Assembly: GCA_030526455.1 (NCBI GenBank)
Contig: JAUNCU010000081.1
Span: forward strand, 1 to 12,092
Length of the DNA: 12,092 nucleotides
From: Bacteroidales bacterium
GTDB lineage: Bacteria > Bacteroidota > Bacteroidia > Bacteroidales > Muribaculaceae
Reading direction: 5' to 3'
In this document: positions 1 to 6,836 of the stretch, in pieces
Position numbering within the stretch: position 1 is the stretch's first letter
How the letters are laid out: every line of letters begins with the position of its first letter
Notes under the pieces: model-generated
Told to the model about the DNA's origin: nothing
The model's database searches: none
The model's input: the letters and a program-made list of their open reading frames with translations, nothing else
Program-made: the position numbers and the translations under genes

Positions 1-800
1 GTGCCTACGATGTTGTTTTTCTGGTCGTAGACGCTTACGGTGAGGTCGCGGCCGCTTCCTATGCCCAGCAGACGGTAATGCGACTGCTCTTTGCCGCCAT
101 TAACGGTGGCGGCTGTGCCGGTGATGTTGTTCTGATCTTTGATGTTGAGCACCATCACAAATTGCTCAGAGCCCACTTGTCCGGCCAGGCGAATTTTGTC
201 GCGATTCGACAATTTCTGTTTGGCTTCGGGTTGAGGCTGAGGTGCTGCTTCAAAGTCGCCGCCCATCATTTCCTGCATGCGCTCAAATTCTTCGAATGGG
301 TCGCTCGCCATCATTTCTTCCATCATCTGCTCCATGCGCTGCATTTCGGCCATGTGCATTCTCATGATGGAATCGGCTTCTTCGCCTGTGATTTCTTGCA
401 CTGTAATGCTTGGCTCCTGTGTCGAATCCACGGGCAGCGATGCGATATCTTCGCCATAGTTAATAGCGGGAGCCGATGTTTTTTTCACTGCATAGTAGCC
501 CACCACAATCAGCCCTATCACGAGCACTACAGCCACGATGAGCGTCACCTTGTTGATGGCGTTTTTGCGCTGAGGCTCAATGTGGCGCGAGCGCTGCGTC
601 GGTTCCTCGTAGGGTGGCGGAGTGGGGGAGTGGGCTGGCTCGCTTCCGATGAAGGGCGGTGGGGTAGCGGCTTCAGGCTCCTCTTCCCAGAATTTCTTGT
701 CGTTGGGCTGAGGAGCGTGCACGGTGGGTGCGCCACAGGCGGGGCATTTCACCTCGCCCTCAGGCACTACGCATCCGCAACTGTTGCATATCTGGTTCAT
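1..800 (-). CDS. Zinc-ribbon, single-pass membrane protein with Met-rich segment (3' end missing)
   Basis: The gene starts with ATG at 800-798 and runs off the left edge; 266 residues are visible with no stop. It opens with a zinc ribbon: Cys5-x2-Cys8, then Cys19-x2-Cys22. A Pro/Glu-rich linker follows (about 30-80), then one hydrophobic helix (about 85-103). Next comes an acidic stretch with a strikingly Met-rich helix (146-179, 12 Met in 34 residues), and then what looks like the start of a beta-rich domain (about 200 on). Family knowledge: N-terminal zinc ribbons ahead of a membrane helix are common in Bacteroidales hypothetical proteins. I infer that the ribbon is cytoplasmic and the rest extracytoplasmic. 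Its ATG shares ATGA with the stop of the upstream kinase-like gene, so the two are probably translationally coupled. I do not recognise a specific function. The GC-rich codon use matches its neighbours. Confidence 0.85.
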   Translation of the reverse strand, partial: MNQICNSCGCVVPEGEVKCPACGAPTVHAPQPNDKKFWEEEPEAATPPPFIGSEPAHSPTPPPYEEPTQRSRHIEPQRKNAINKVTLIVAVVLVIGLIVVGYYAVKKTSAPAINYGEDIASLPVDSTQEPSITVQEITGEEADSIMRMHMAEMQRMEQMMEEMMASDPFEEFERMQEMMGGDFEAAPQPQPEAKQKLSNRDKIRLAGQVGSEQFVMVLNIKDQNNITGTAATVNGGKEQSHYRLLGIGSGRDLTVSVYDQKNNIVG

Positions 801-1429
801 TTGCTGGTGGCTTTTTTCACATAATCCACAATGAGGTTGGCAGTGGCTTCATCGCCCAGGATACCGGCATTGATGCTCAGGTCGTAGGTTTCGGCCTCAC
901 CCCATTTCTTGTCGGTGTAGAAATTGTAGTAACTGGCGCGCATCTTGTTGGTTTTCTCGGCAAGCGCCTTGGCTTCCTTCTTGTTGGCGCAATCGCCGCG
1001 CTCCATGATGCGCTTCACACGGTCGGTCATCGAGGAGTGCAGGAAAATGCTGATTACCTTGCAGTGGTTGCGCAAGATGTAGTCGGCCGTGCGGCCCACG
1101 ATCACGCACGAACTGCGGTCGGCAATCTGTGTAATCACCTCGCTTTGTGCGTGGTAGATGCTGTCTTCATTGATGGGCGCGTTGCTCATCAGGTAGGTGC
1201 CCGAGTTGAAGCCGAGCGTGAGCGAAATCATGCCCGAGAAGAACGAAGGCGATTTCTCATCTTTCGCTTCAAAAAATTCCTTCGCCACACCGCTCTGCTT
1301 GGCGGTTTCGATGAGCAACTCGCTGTCGTAGTAGGCGATACCGAGTTTTTCGGCCACCATCTTACCAATTTCTCGACCGCCGCATCCAAATTGGCGGCCT
1401 ATCACTATTGCATAATTCTTGTTTCGCAT
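797..1429 (-). CDS. Cytidylate kinase-like family protein
   Basis: A 210-residue cytosolic P-loop protein. The phosphate-binding loop is near the N-terminus (GRQFGCGGREIG, residues 11-22). The central segment SCVIVGRTADYIL (107-119) and the late RASYYNFYTDKKWG...YDLSIN block (165-187) are features I associate with the cytidylate kinase-like family (Pfam AAA_26-like) rather than with canonical Cmk, which usually opens GPSGSGKST. The family resembles nucleoside monophosphate kinases, which move phosphate from ATP to (d)CMP, but members are mostly uncharacterised and true CMP kinase activity is inference. The ATG at 1429 lies 21 bp after the stop of the upstream secreted-protein gene. Its TGA (799-797) overlaps the ATG of the downstream zinc-ribbon gene. 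The three genes look like one transcript. No transmembrane segment or signal peptide is seen. Confidence 0.9.
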   Translation of the reverse strand: MRNKNYAIVIGRQFGCGGREIGKMVAEKLGIAYYDSELLIETAKQSGVAKEFFEAKDEKSPSFFSGMISLTLGFNSGTYLMSNAPINEDSIYHAQSEVITQIADRSSCVIVGRTADYILRNHCKVISIFLHSSMTDRVKRIMERGDCANKKEAKALAEKTNKMRASYYNFYTDKKWGEAETYDLSINAGILGDEATANLIVDYVKKATSK

Positions 1430-1450
1430 ATCTGTGGGGTAGTTATTTCT

Positions 1451-2080
1451 TTATTTGTTTTGGTTATAATCTAATTCTTCCATCACGCCATCGGTGGGTG
1501 TTTCCAGTTTGTTCACGTTGCTAATCTCGATTTCGGTGAAATGCAGTGCGCCATCCCTGAGCGAGGCCGCAACCGAGGTGCGTGTGGTTTTTCTTGCCAC
1601 GGTCACCAGTTCAAATTCGCGCACGAAACGGGTTTTGCCTTTCGCCTTCTTAAACAGCGCCTTCTGCAACTGCTCGATGGCGGGCATCTTGTGCACGATG
1701 AAGTAGCGATACCCAATCTTCGCCACACCCATCATGTTGTCGCGCACGGGTTTGGGGTCATGCATCGGGTCGTGGGCTTCAATCTGGATGTTGTAGTTGC
1801 CGTCTGATTCGGGATAGACGAAGAGCGAAAACACATAGTGCTCATAGTCTTCGTCGTTGATGATGCTGAGCATGCGATTGATGGCATCGACGATGGGCGC
1901 CGTTTGCTCGTCGGCGTTCAGCACGAGGTTCTGCACCTGAAACTGGTCGGTCTTGCTGGGCAGAATGTGGCTTTCGGCTTGCGTATAGTAGCGTGTGAGA
2001 ATCACTTCGCCCTCTTTAGCGAAGCCCATGGCCGCCGTGGCCAGTATCATCACAGTGAATAAGAATCGTCTCATCGTCAT
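1451..2080 (-). CDS. Hypothetical secreted protein with signal peptide
   Basis: About 209 residues from the ATG at 2080. It begins MTMRRFLFTVMILATAAMGFA, a basic start plus hydrophobic core ending in a plausible signal peptidase I site (GFA|K), so the mature protein is probably periplasmic. The rest is a mixed alpha/beta soluble domain with no motif I recognise. A longer ORF starts at 2134, but a perfect Bacteroides-type -7 box lies at 2109-2102 and the added N-terminus would bury the signal peptide, so I chose 2080; ATG 2074 (MRRF) is an equally possible start. It is the first gene of a leftward unit with the kinase-like gene (21 bp downstream) and the zinc-ribbon gene. The function is unknown; the protein might be a small Bacteroidales-specific envelope protein. 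Confidence 0.8.
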   Translation of the reverse strand: MTMRRFLFTVMILATAAMGFAKEGEVILTRYYTQAESHILPSKTDQFQVQNLVLNADEQTAPIVDAINRMLSIINDEDYEHYVFSLFVYPESDGNYNIQIEAHDPMHDPKPVRDNMMGVAKIGYRYFIVHKMPAIEQLQKALFKKAKGKTRFVREFELVTVARKTTRTSVAASLRDGALHFTEIEISNVNKLETPTDGVMEELDYNQNK

Positions 2081-2101
2081 AGCGTCTAATTGTTGATGGT
2101 T

Positions 2102-2109
2102 CAAAATTA
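2102..2109 (-). promoter_or_regulatory. Candidate -7 box for the secreted-protein operon
   Basis: On the minus strand the bases read TAATTTTG, a full match to the Bacteroidota primary sigma -7 consensus TAnnTTTG. Transcription starting a few bases downstream would leave a leader of roughly 15-20 nt before the ATG at 2080. No good TTTG -33 element is found at the usual ~20-bp distance (a TTTG sits only 12 bp upstream), and the region is AT-rich, so the call is tentative. Confidence 0.4.
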
Positions 2110-2185
2110 AAAATTTTTCTGCAAATGGCACCATATTTTTTATTAAACTTCACTAATTCTAGACGCTATTCCTTTACTTTGGTTT

Positions 2186-2229
2186 AAAAAAGGCGAAGAG
2201 CCAGCCCTGCGGTGAGGGAGGCTCTTCGC
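2186..2229 (-). terminator. Intrinsic terminator of the nqr operon
   Basis: A perfect 10-bp stem, GCGAAGAGCC (2229-2220 read leftward) pairing with GGCTCTTCGC (2202-2193), encloses a 17-nt loop that can form a further CCCT/AGGG inner helix. It is followed on the minus strand by CC and a run of six T (2191-2186). It lies 38 bp after the nqrF stop. The T-run exists only on the leftward side, so it terminates nqr transcription and insulates the next leftward operon. Confidence 0.9.
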
Positions 2230-2267
2230 TGCCGAAATATTTTCTTTCGAAATATAATGCGAAGGGT

Positions 2268-3551
2268 TTATCCGAAGTTGTCGTAGTGAATCGACTCTGG
2301 ATCCACGCCCAGCGCATAGAGCACGTCGTTCACGGTCTTGCTCATCATGGCGGGGCCACACATGTAGTATTCGCAATCTTCAGGCGCTTCGTGCTGGGCG
2401 AGATAGGTGTCGCGCAGCACGGGGGCCACAAAGCCTGCAGTGTATTTCACGCCAGCCTCGTCGGCCACAGGGTCGGGACGGTCGAGCGCCAGGTGGAAGT
2501 GGAAGTTGGGGAATTCCTTTTCAATCTCGAGGAAATCTTCAAGATAGAACACTTCGCTGAGCGAGCGAGCGCCGTAGAAGTAGTGCATTTCGCGGTCGCG
2601 GCACTGGAGCGTCTTGGTCATGTGCATGATTTGTGCGCGCAGTGGAGCCATACCCGCGCCACCGCCAATCCAAATCATCTCCTTCTTAGAGTCGAAGATA
2701 GGGTGGAAGTCGCCGTAAGGGCCACTCATGATCACCTTGTCGCCGGGCTTGAGGGTGAAGATGTAACTCGACGCGATGCCGGGCATCACATCCTGGAAGC
2801 CCACTTCGGGCTTGGGTTTGAATGGGGGTGTGGCAATGCGCACGGTGAGCATAAAGCGGTCGCCCTCAGCGGGATAGTTGGCCATCGAATAGGCGCGCAC
2901 TGTGGCTTCGGTGTTCTTGCACTTGAGCGAGAACATGTCGAATTTCTCCCATGTGGGCAGGTATTCGCCCAGCGACTCCTTGTCGATGTCCTTGTCGTAA
3001 CTCATCTCGTATTCAGGGATGCGAATCTGCGCGTAACTGCCTGGGATGAAGTCCATGTGGGCACCTTCAGGCAGCGCCACGATGAATTCCTTGATAAACG
3101 ATGACACGAGTTTGTTGCTCACCACCGTACATTCATATTCCTTCACCTCAAGCACCGAGTCGGGCACTTGGATGCTCATGTTGTCCTTCACCTTCACTTG
3201 GCAGCCCAGGCGCCAGTGGGCCTGCTGCTCTTTGCGCGAGAAGTGCACCTTTTCGGTAGGCAGAATTTCGCCGCCGCCTTCCATCACCTGCACCTTGCAC
3301 TGGCCGCAACTGCCCTTGCCGCCACAGGCGCTAGAGAGCATCACGCCGCCTTCGTGCAGTGTGCCCAGCAGCGATGAGCCGGTTTCCACCTCCAACTGGC
3401 GCTTACCACCATTGATGTCGATTTTCACTTTGCCCGAAGGCACCAGATAGCGTTTTGCCACCAAGAGCAAAACCACCAGCAGCAGCGTGATAATCAAAAA
3501 CACGATAGCGCTGCTTGCAACTGTAATTCCTGTAGAATTTATCAGAACCAT
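2268..3551 (-). CDS. nqrF: Na+-translocating NADH:quinone reductase subunit F (NADH dehydrogenase, FAD and 2Fe-2S)
   Basis: The electron-entry subunit of Na+-NQR. It takes hydride from NADH on the cytoplasmic side and passes electrons through FAD and a [2Fe-2S] centre toward the membrane subunits. The 427 residues show, in order: one N-terminal membrane anchor (about 13-32); a ferredoxin domain with Cys76, Cys82, Cys85 and Cys117 in the expected C-x5-C-x2-C...C pattern; a flavin domain with the R-x-Y-S motif at 219-222; an NADH-binding glycine motif GGGAGMAPLR (296-305); and the C-terminal CGP (398-400) with terminal aromatic residue (DNFG). Length and order fit the family (about 410 residues). 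It is the last gene of nqrABCDEF, 15 bp after nqrE and 38 bp before the terminator hairpin. No key residue is missing. Confidence 0.98.
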   Translation of the reverse strand: MVLINSTGITVASSAIVFLIITLLLVVLLLVAKRYLVPSGKVKIDINGGKRQLEVETGSSLLGTLHEGGVMLSSACGGKGSCGQCKVQVMEGGGEILPTEKVHFSRKEQQAHWRLGCQVKVKDNMSIQVPDSVLEVKEYECTVVSNKLVSSFIKEFIVALPEGAHMDFIPGSYAQIRIPEYEMSYDKDIDKESLGEYLPTWEKFDMFSLKCKNTEATVRAYSMANYPAEGDRFMLTVRIATPPFKPKPEVGFQDVMPGIASSYIFTLKPGDKVIMSGPYGDFHPIFDSKKEMIWIGGGAGMAPLRAQIMHMTKTLQCRDREMHYFYGARSLSEVFYLEDFLEIEKEFPNFHFHLALDRPDPVADEAGVKYTAGFVAPVLRDTYLAQHEAPEDCEYYMCGPAMMSKTVNDVLYALGVDPESIHYDNFG

Positions 3552-3566
3552 AATGATGACGTTTCG

Positions 3567-4181
3567 TTAAAGTTTAATACCCAGGAAACTCATGAAGGCG
3601 ATGCCCATGAGGCCCGTAATAATAAATGTGATACCGATGCCGCGCAATGGCTTGGGCACATTGCTGTAGGCGAGTTTTTCGCGAATGGCTGCCAGGCCCA
3701 CGATGGCCAGCACCCAGCCGATGCCCGAACCGGCGCCGTAGATGCTCGCTGTGAGCGCACTGCCGAAGTCTTTCTGCTGCATGAAGAGCGCACCGCCCAG
3801 GATGGCGCAGTTCACGGCAATCAGCGGCAGGAAGATGCCGAGCGAGTTGTAGAGGCTGGGCGAGAATTTCTCCACAGCCATTTCCACCAGTTGGGTGGCC
3901 GACGCAATCACTGCGATAAACATGATCAGCCCCAGGAAACTGAGGTCTACTTCGGCAAAGTCGGCGCTAAGCCATGACAGGGCGCCGGGCTGAAGCACAT
4001 ATTTGTCGAGCAGATAGTTGAGCGGCAGTGTCACCACCAGCATAAAAGTAACAGCCACGCCCAGACCGAAAGCGGTCTTCACATTCTTGGATACGGCCAG
4101 ATAAGAGCACATACCCAGGAAGTAGGCGAATATCATGTTATCGACGAAAATCGATTTTACGAAAAGATTTAATTCTTCCAT
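3567..4181 (-). CDS. nqrE: Na+-translocating NADH:quinone reductase subunit E
   Basis: A polytopic inner-membrane subunit (204 residues, six predicted helices) that pairs with NqrD. In the Vibrio cholerae enzyme the two share an intramembrane iron-sulfur centre held by two Cys from each subunit. Both expected Cys are present here: Cys25 in GMCSYLAVSK and Cys125 in AVNCAILGG, within inverted-topology half-repeats typical of the NqrD/NqrE (RnfA/RnfE) family. It lies between nqrD (39 bp upstream) and nqrF (15 bp downstream). RnfA is the closest alternative, but the complete nqrA-F context and adjacent NqrF rule that out. The start ATG at 4181 gives the usual short amphipathic N-terminus. Confidence 0.97.
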   Translation of the reverse strand: MEELNLFVKSIFVDNMIFAYFLGMCSYLAVSKNVKTAFGLGVAVTFMLVVTLPLNYLLDKYVLQPGALSWLSADFAEVDLSFLGLIMFIAVIASATQLVEMAVEKFSPSLYNSLGIFLPLIAVNCAILGGALFMQQKDFGSALTASIYGAGSGIGWVLAIVGLAAIREKLAYSNVPKPLRGIGITFIITGLMGIAFMSFLGIKL

Positions 4182-4220
4182 TTCTGTGTTGTGATACGTT
4201 ATAGGGTGTTACTAATAAGG

Positions 4221-4844
4221 TTACTTCTCTTGGAGTTCTTTGTCGCGAGCGCGCTGAACCCATATCACGCAAGCCACCACGATGAGGGCCATAGGAGGCA
4301 GAATCATCAGGCCGTTGTCCATGTAGCCCGCGTCGTAGACGCATTGTGGAATCACCTTGTAGCCCATCAGCGAGCCCGAGCCGAGCAATTCGCGGAAGAA
4401 GCCCACAATCACCAGCACGATGCCGTAGCCCAAGCCGTTGCCGATGCCGTCGAGAAACGATGGCCAGGGCTTGTTGTGCATGGCAAATGCCTCAAGGCGT
4501 CCCATGAGAATACAGTTGGTGATAATCAGGCCTATGAACACCGAGAGTTTCTTGCTCACGTCGTAGTTGTAGGCCAGCAGGAATTGCTGCACCATAATCA
4601 CGAGGGCAGCCACCACCACCAGTTGCACGATGATGCGGATGGTGGGAGGGATGGTGTTGCGAATCAGCGAGATGATCACATTGGCGAAGGCCAGCACGGC
4701 CATTACCGAGATGCTCATCACAATGGCGGGTTCCAGACTCACTGTTACCGCCAGCGTAGAGCAGATACCCAGCACCTGCACGAGCACAGGATTCTCTTTC
4801 GAGAATGGGTTGAATATGATTTCTTTACTTCTTTTTGATAACAT
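4221..4844 (-). CDS. nqrD: Na+-translocating NADH:quinone reductase subunit D
   Basis: The membrane partner of NqrE, 207 residues with about six helices and a short cytoplasmic N-terminus. Cys28 (LGICSTLAV) and Cys111 (ITNCILMG) are at the positions that ligate the intramembrane Fe-S centre in characterised Na+-NQR. The conserved GRLEAFA and DGIGNGLGYG segments of the NqrD/RnfE family follow. The ATG at 4844 lies 11 bp after the nqrC stop; nqrE follows after 39 bp, the widest gap in the operon. No anomalies are seen. Confidence 0.97.
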   Translation of the reverse strand: MLSKRSKEIIFNPFSKENPVLVQVLGICSTLAVTVSLEPAIVMSISVMAVLAFANVIISLIRNTIPPTIRIIVQLVVVAALVIMVQQFLLAYNYDVSKKLSVFIGLIITNCILMGRLEAFAMHNKPWPSFLDGIGNGLGYGIVLVIVGFFRELLGSGSLMGYKVIPQCVYDAGYMDNGLMILPPMALIVVACVIWVQRARDKELQEK

Positions 4845-4855
4845 AGTGCTCTGGT

Positions 4856-5572
4856 TTATTTAGTGGTTGAACCTTGAAGAGTTTTGAAGAAGGCGTCGTA
4901 GGGCTTGAGGCAGTCGTCCATCATGGCCGAAACGCCGCGGCTGGTGATGGTGGCGCCCGAGATGGCGTCGATGGTTTCGGCGCCCTTCAGGCTCTTCTGG
5001 CCTTTCTTCATCACTTCCACGCAGTTGAAGGCGCCAGCCATGTAGATGTGCTTGCCTTCAAATTTCTTCTGGAAGTCGTCTTCTGTGATTTTCGCGCCAA
5101 GGCCTGGGGTTTCGCCCTGGTGTGAGAAATTGGTGCCGTAGATGCTCTGTCCGTCGGCATTCACTGCCACGTAGCCCCAGATGGGACCCCACAGACCTGC
5201 ACCATACACCGGGATGATGTATTTCACTTCATCTTTCACCTTGGCCACAAACACGGGGAGTTTTCTCTGAGCCTCCTTCATGTTCTTGCCCATGTCCACG
5301 CCGAAAGCCACGTTTTGGCTGCTGTCGGTCACCGCACCTTGCTCGTTCACAAGATATTCCTTCACGATGTAGGTTTCGTAGTCGGTGGCCACGGCCTCGT
5401 CGTTTTCGGGTTTCACGTTGATGGCGGCCAGTATTTGCTTACGGGTGTCGTTGTCGCGGTTGATGTCTTGCTGAGGCTTGAGTATCATGTAGATAAGCGC
5501 CAGCACTGCACCCACTATTATCACCATAATAGCGGAATACACGATTTGATAAGTGTTGCTGTTTTTGTTCAT
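4856..5572 (-). CDS. nqrC: Na+-translocating NADH:quinone reductase subunit C (covalent FMN)
   Basis: A single-anchor subunit of 238 residues: one N-terminal helix (about 10-31), then a periplasmic FMN-binding domain. The flavinylation motif D-x-x-S-G-A-T is present at 202-208 (DAISGAT), so Thr208 should carry FMN through a phosphoester bond. The upstream PVYGAGLWGPIWGY and HQGETPGLGA segments are the other family hallmarks. FMN attachment needs the flavin transferase ApbE, which is not encoded in this window. The gene lies 17 bp after nqrB and 11 bp before nqrD. It is preceded by an unusually strong Shine-Dalgarno for this phylum, AGGAGG at 5586-5581, 8 nt before the ATG. Confidence 0.97.
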   Translation of the reverse strand: MNKNSNTYQIVYSAIMVIIVGAVLALIYMILKPQQDINRDNDTRKQILAAINVKPENDEAVATDYETYIVKEYLVNEQGAVTDSSQNVAFGVDMGKNMKEAQRKLPVFVAKVKDEVKYIIPVYGAGLWGPIWGYVAVNADGQSIYGTNFSHQGETPGLGAKITEDDFQKKFEGKHIYMAGAFNCVEVMKKGQKSLKGAETIDAISGATITSRGVSAMMDDCLKPYDAFFKTLQGSTTK

Positions 5573-5580
5573 CGTCGTTT

Positions 5581-5586
5581 CCTCCT
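5581..5586 (-). promoter_or_regulatory. Strong Shine-Dalgarno before nqrC
   Basis: In the 17-bp nqrB-nqrC gap the minus strand reads AGGAGG with 8 nt to the nqrC ATG (5572). Perfect Shine-Dalgarno sequences are uncommon in Bacteroidota and none of the other genes in this window has one. It fixes the nqrC start. Confidence 0.6.
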
Positions 5587-5589
5587 CTA

Positions 5590-6798
5590 TTATTTAGTGT
5601 TTACTCGGTTGAGGCGGCGGCTGATGTTGCGGCTCACCACTATGTGGTCGATCAGTGGCGCGAATGCGTTCATCAGCAGCACGGCGAGCATTGCGCCTTC
5701 GGGATAACCGCCGTTATACACGCGAATCAAGATGGCCAGCACGCCGATGAGGAAGCCAAAGATGTATTGGCCTGCCTTGGTGCGTGCGCCGGTCACGGGG
5801 TCGGTGGCCATAAACACGGCCGCAAAGGCAAAACCGCCGTAGCAGATTTGTGCCAGCGGGTCGATCATCGATGCGGGATAGGTGGCGCTGGGGAATGCGT
5901 AGGCCACGCCAGCCATGGCAAGGCCGCCCGCAAACACGCTCAGCATCACGCGCCAAGAGGCGATGCCGGTGGCGAGCAGAATGGCGGCGCCAATGAGGAT
6001 GGCCACCATCGAGGTTTCGCCGGGGCTACCAGCGATGCATCCCATGAAGGCGTCCATGGTGGAGATGTCGCCGCCCACCACGTCTTTGAGTTGGCCAAGG
6101 CTGTCGCCCACGTTAGTGGCCACCTGTCCCAGTGGTGTAGCGCCAGAGAATCCGTCGGCCACGGTGCCTTCGCCGAAGCCGAAGATGCCGTCGGTCTTCA
6201 CGAATGCCTTGTCGCCGCTCATCCACGATGGATAACTGAAGAAGAGGAATGCGCGGGTGATGAGCGCCACATTAAATATATTCATGCCGGTGCCGCCAAA
6301 CACCTCTTTTGCGAAAATCACCGCAAAGGCAGTGGCCACGGCGGTCATCCACAGCGGGGTGTTGATGGGCACGATGAGCGGAATGAGCATACCCGTTACG
6401 AGGAAGCCTTCCTGAATTTCCTTGTGATGAATCTGCGCGCCTATGAATTCGATACCCAGACCCACACCATAACTCACCACCAGCACGGGTAGCATGGCCA
6501 GGAAGCCAAACAGCAGCATGGTGCTCCACGCTGTTTCGGCTTGGCCTATGGCAAGGTAGTGCTGATAGCCCACGTTGTACATGCCGAAGATGAGGCATGG
6601 CAGCAGGGCGAGAATCACGGTGCTCATAGTGCGCTTCATGTCGTTCTGATCATGAATGTGCGCGCCCCCACGCGATGTGGTGTTGGGCGTGAACAAGAAG
6701 GTTTCAAAACCATCAAACACCGATTCGAGTTTGGCAAATTTGCCGCCCTCCTGGAACGATGGCTTCATCTTGTTCAGTAAGTTTCTTAAACCTTTCAC
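5590..6798 (-). CDS. nqrB: Na+-translocating NADH:quinone reductase subunit B (covalent FMN, Na+ path)
   Basis: The large membrane subunit, 402 residues with roughly ten helices after a cytoplasmic N-terminal arm (1-55). In characterised enzymes NqrB carries a covalent FMN, riboflavin and the Na+ path. The flavinylation motif D-x-x-S-G-A-T occurs at 215-221 (DGFSGAT), so Thr221 is the predicted FMN site. Other family blocks are GGTGMNIFNVALITRAFLFF (168-187) and ATDPVTGARTKAGQ near the C-terminus. The start codon is GTG at 6798-6796, with no better upstream ATG; the resulting N-terminus aligns with what I recall of Bacteroides NqrB. It follows nqrA by 38 bp and precedes nqrC by 17 bp. The closest alternative family is RnfD, excluded by the operon context. 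Confidence 0.97.
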   Translation of the reverse strand: MKGLRNLLNKMKPSFQEGGKFAKLESVFDGFETFLFTPNTTSRGGAHIHDQNDMKRTMSTVILALLPCLIFGMYNVGYQHYLAIGQAETAWSTMLLFGFLAMLPVLVVSYGVGLGIEFIGAQIHHKEIQEGFLVTGMLIPLIVPINTPLWMTAVATAFAVIFAKEVFGGTGMNIFNVALITRAFLFFSYPSWMSGDKAFVKTDGIFGFGEGTVADGFSGATPLGQVATNVGDSLGQLKDVVGGDISTMDAFMGCIAGSPGETSMVAILIGAAILLATGIASWRVMLSVFAGGLAMAGVAYAFPSATYPASMIDPLAQICYGGFAFAAVFMATDPVTGARTKAGQYIFGFLIGVLAILIRVYNGGYPEGAMLAVLLMNAFAPLIDHIVVSRNISRRLNRVNTK

Positions 6799-6836
6799 TA
6801 TTATGATATTCTTTCTTATGGTTAATACTCAGTTAG

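Noticed and set aside
2081..2134. Longer start for the secreted protein (ATG at 2134)
   Set aside because: It would put 18 residues before a clear signal peptide and place the start upstream of the candidate -7 box.
2143..2376. Leftward 77-residue frame across the nqr terminator
   Set aside because: It overlaps the end of nqrF in another frame and reads through the terminator hairpin.
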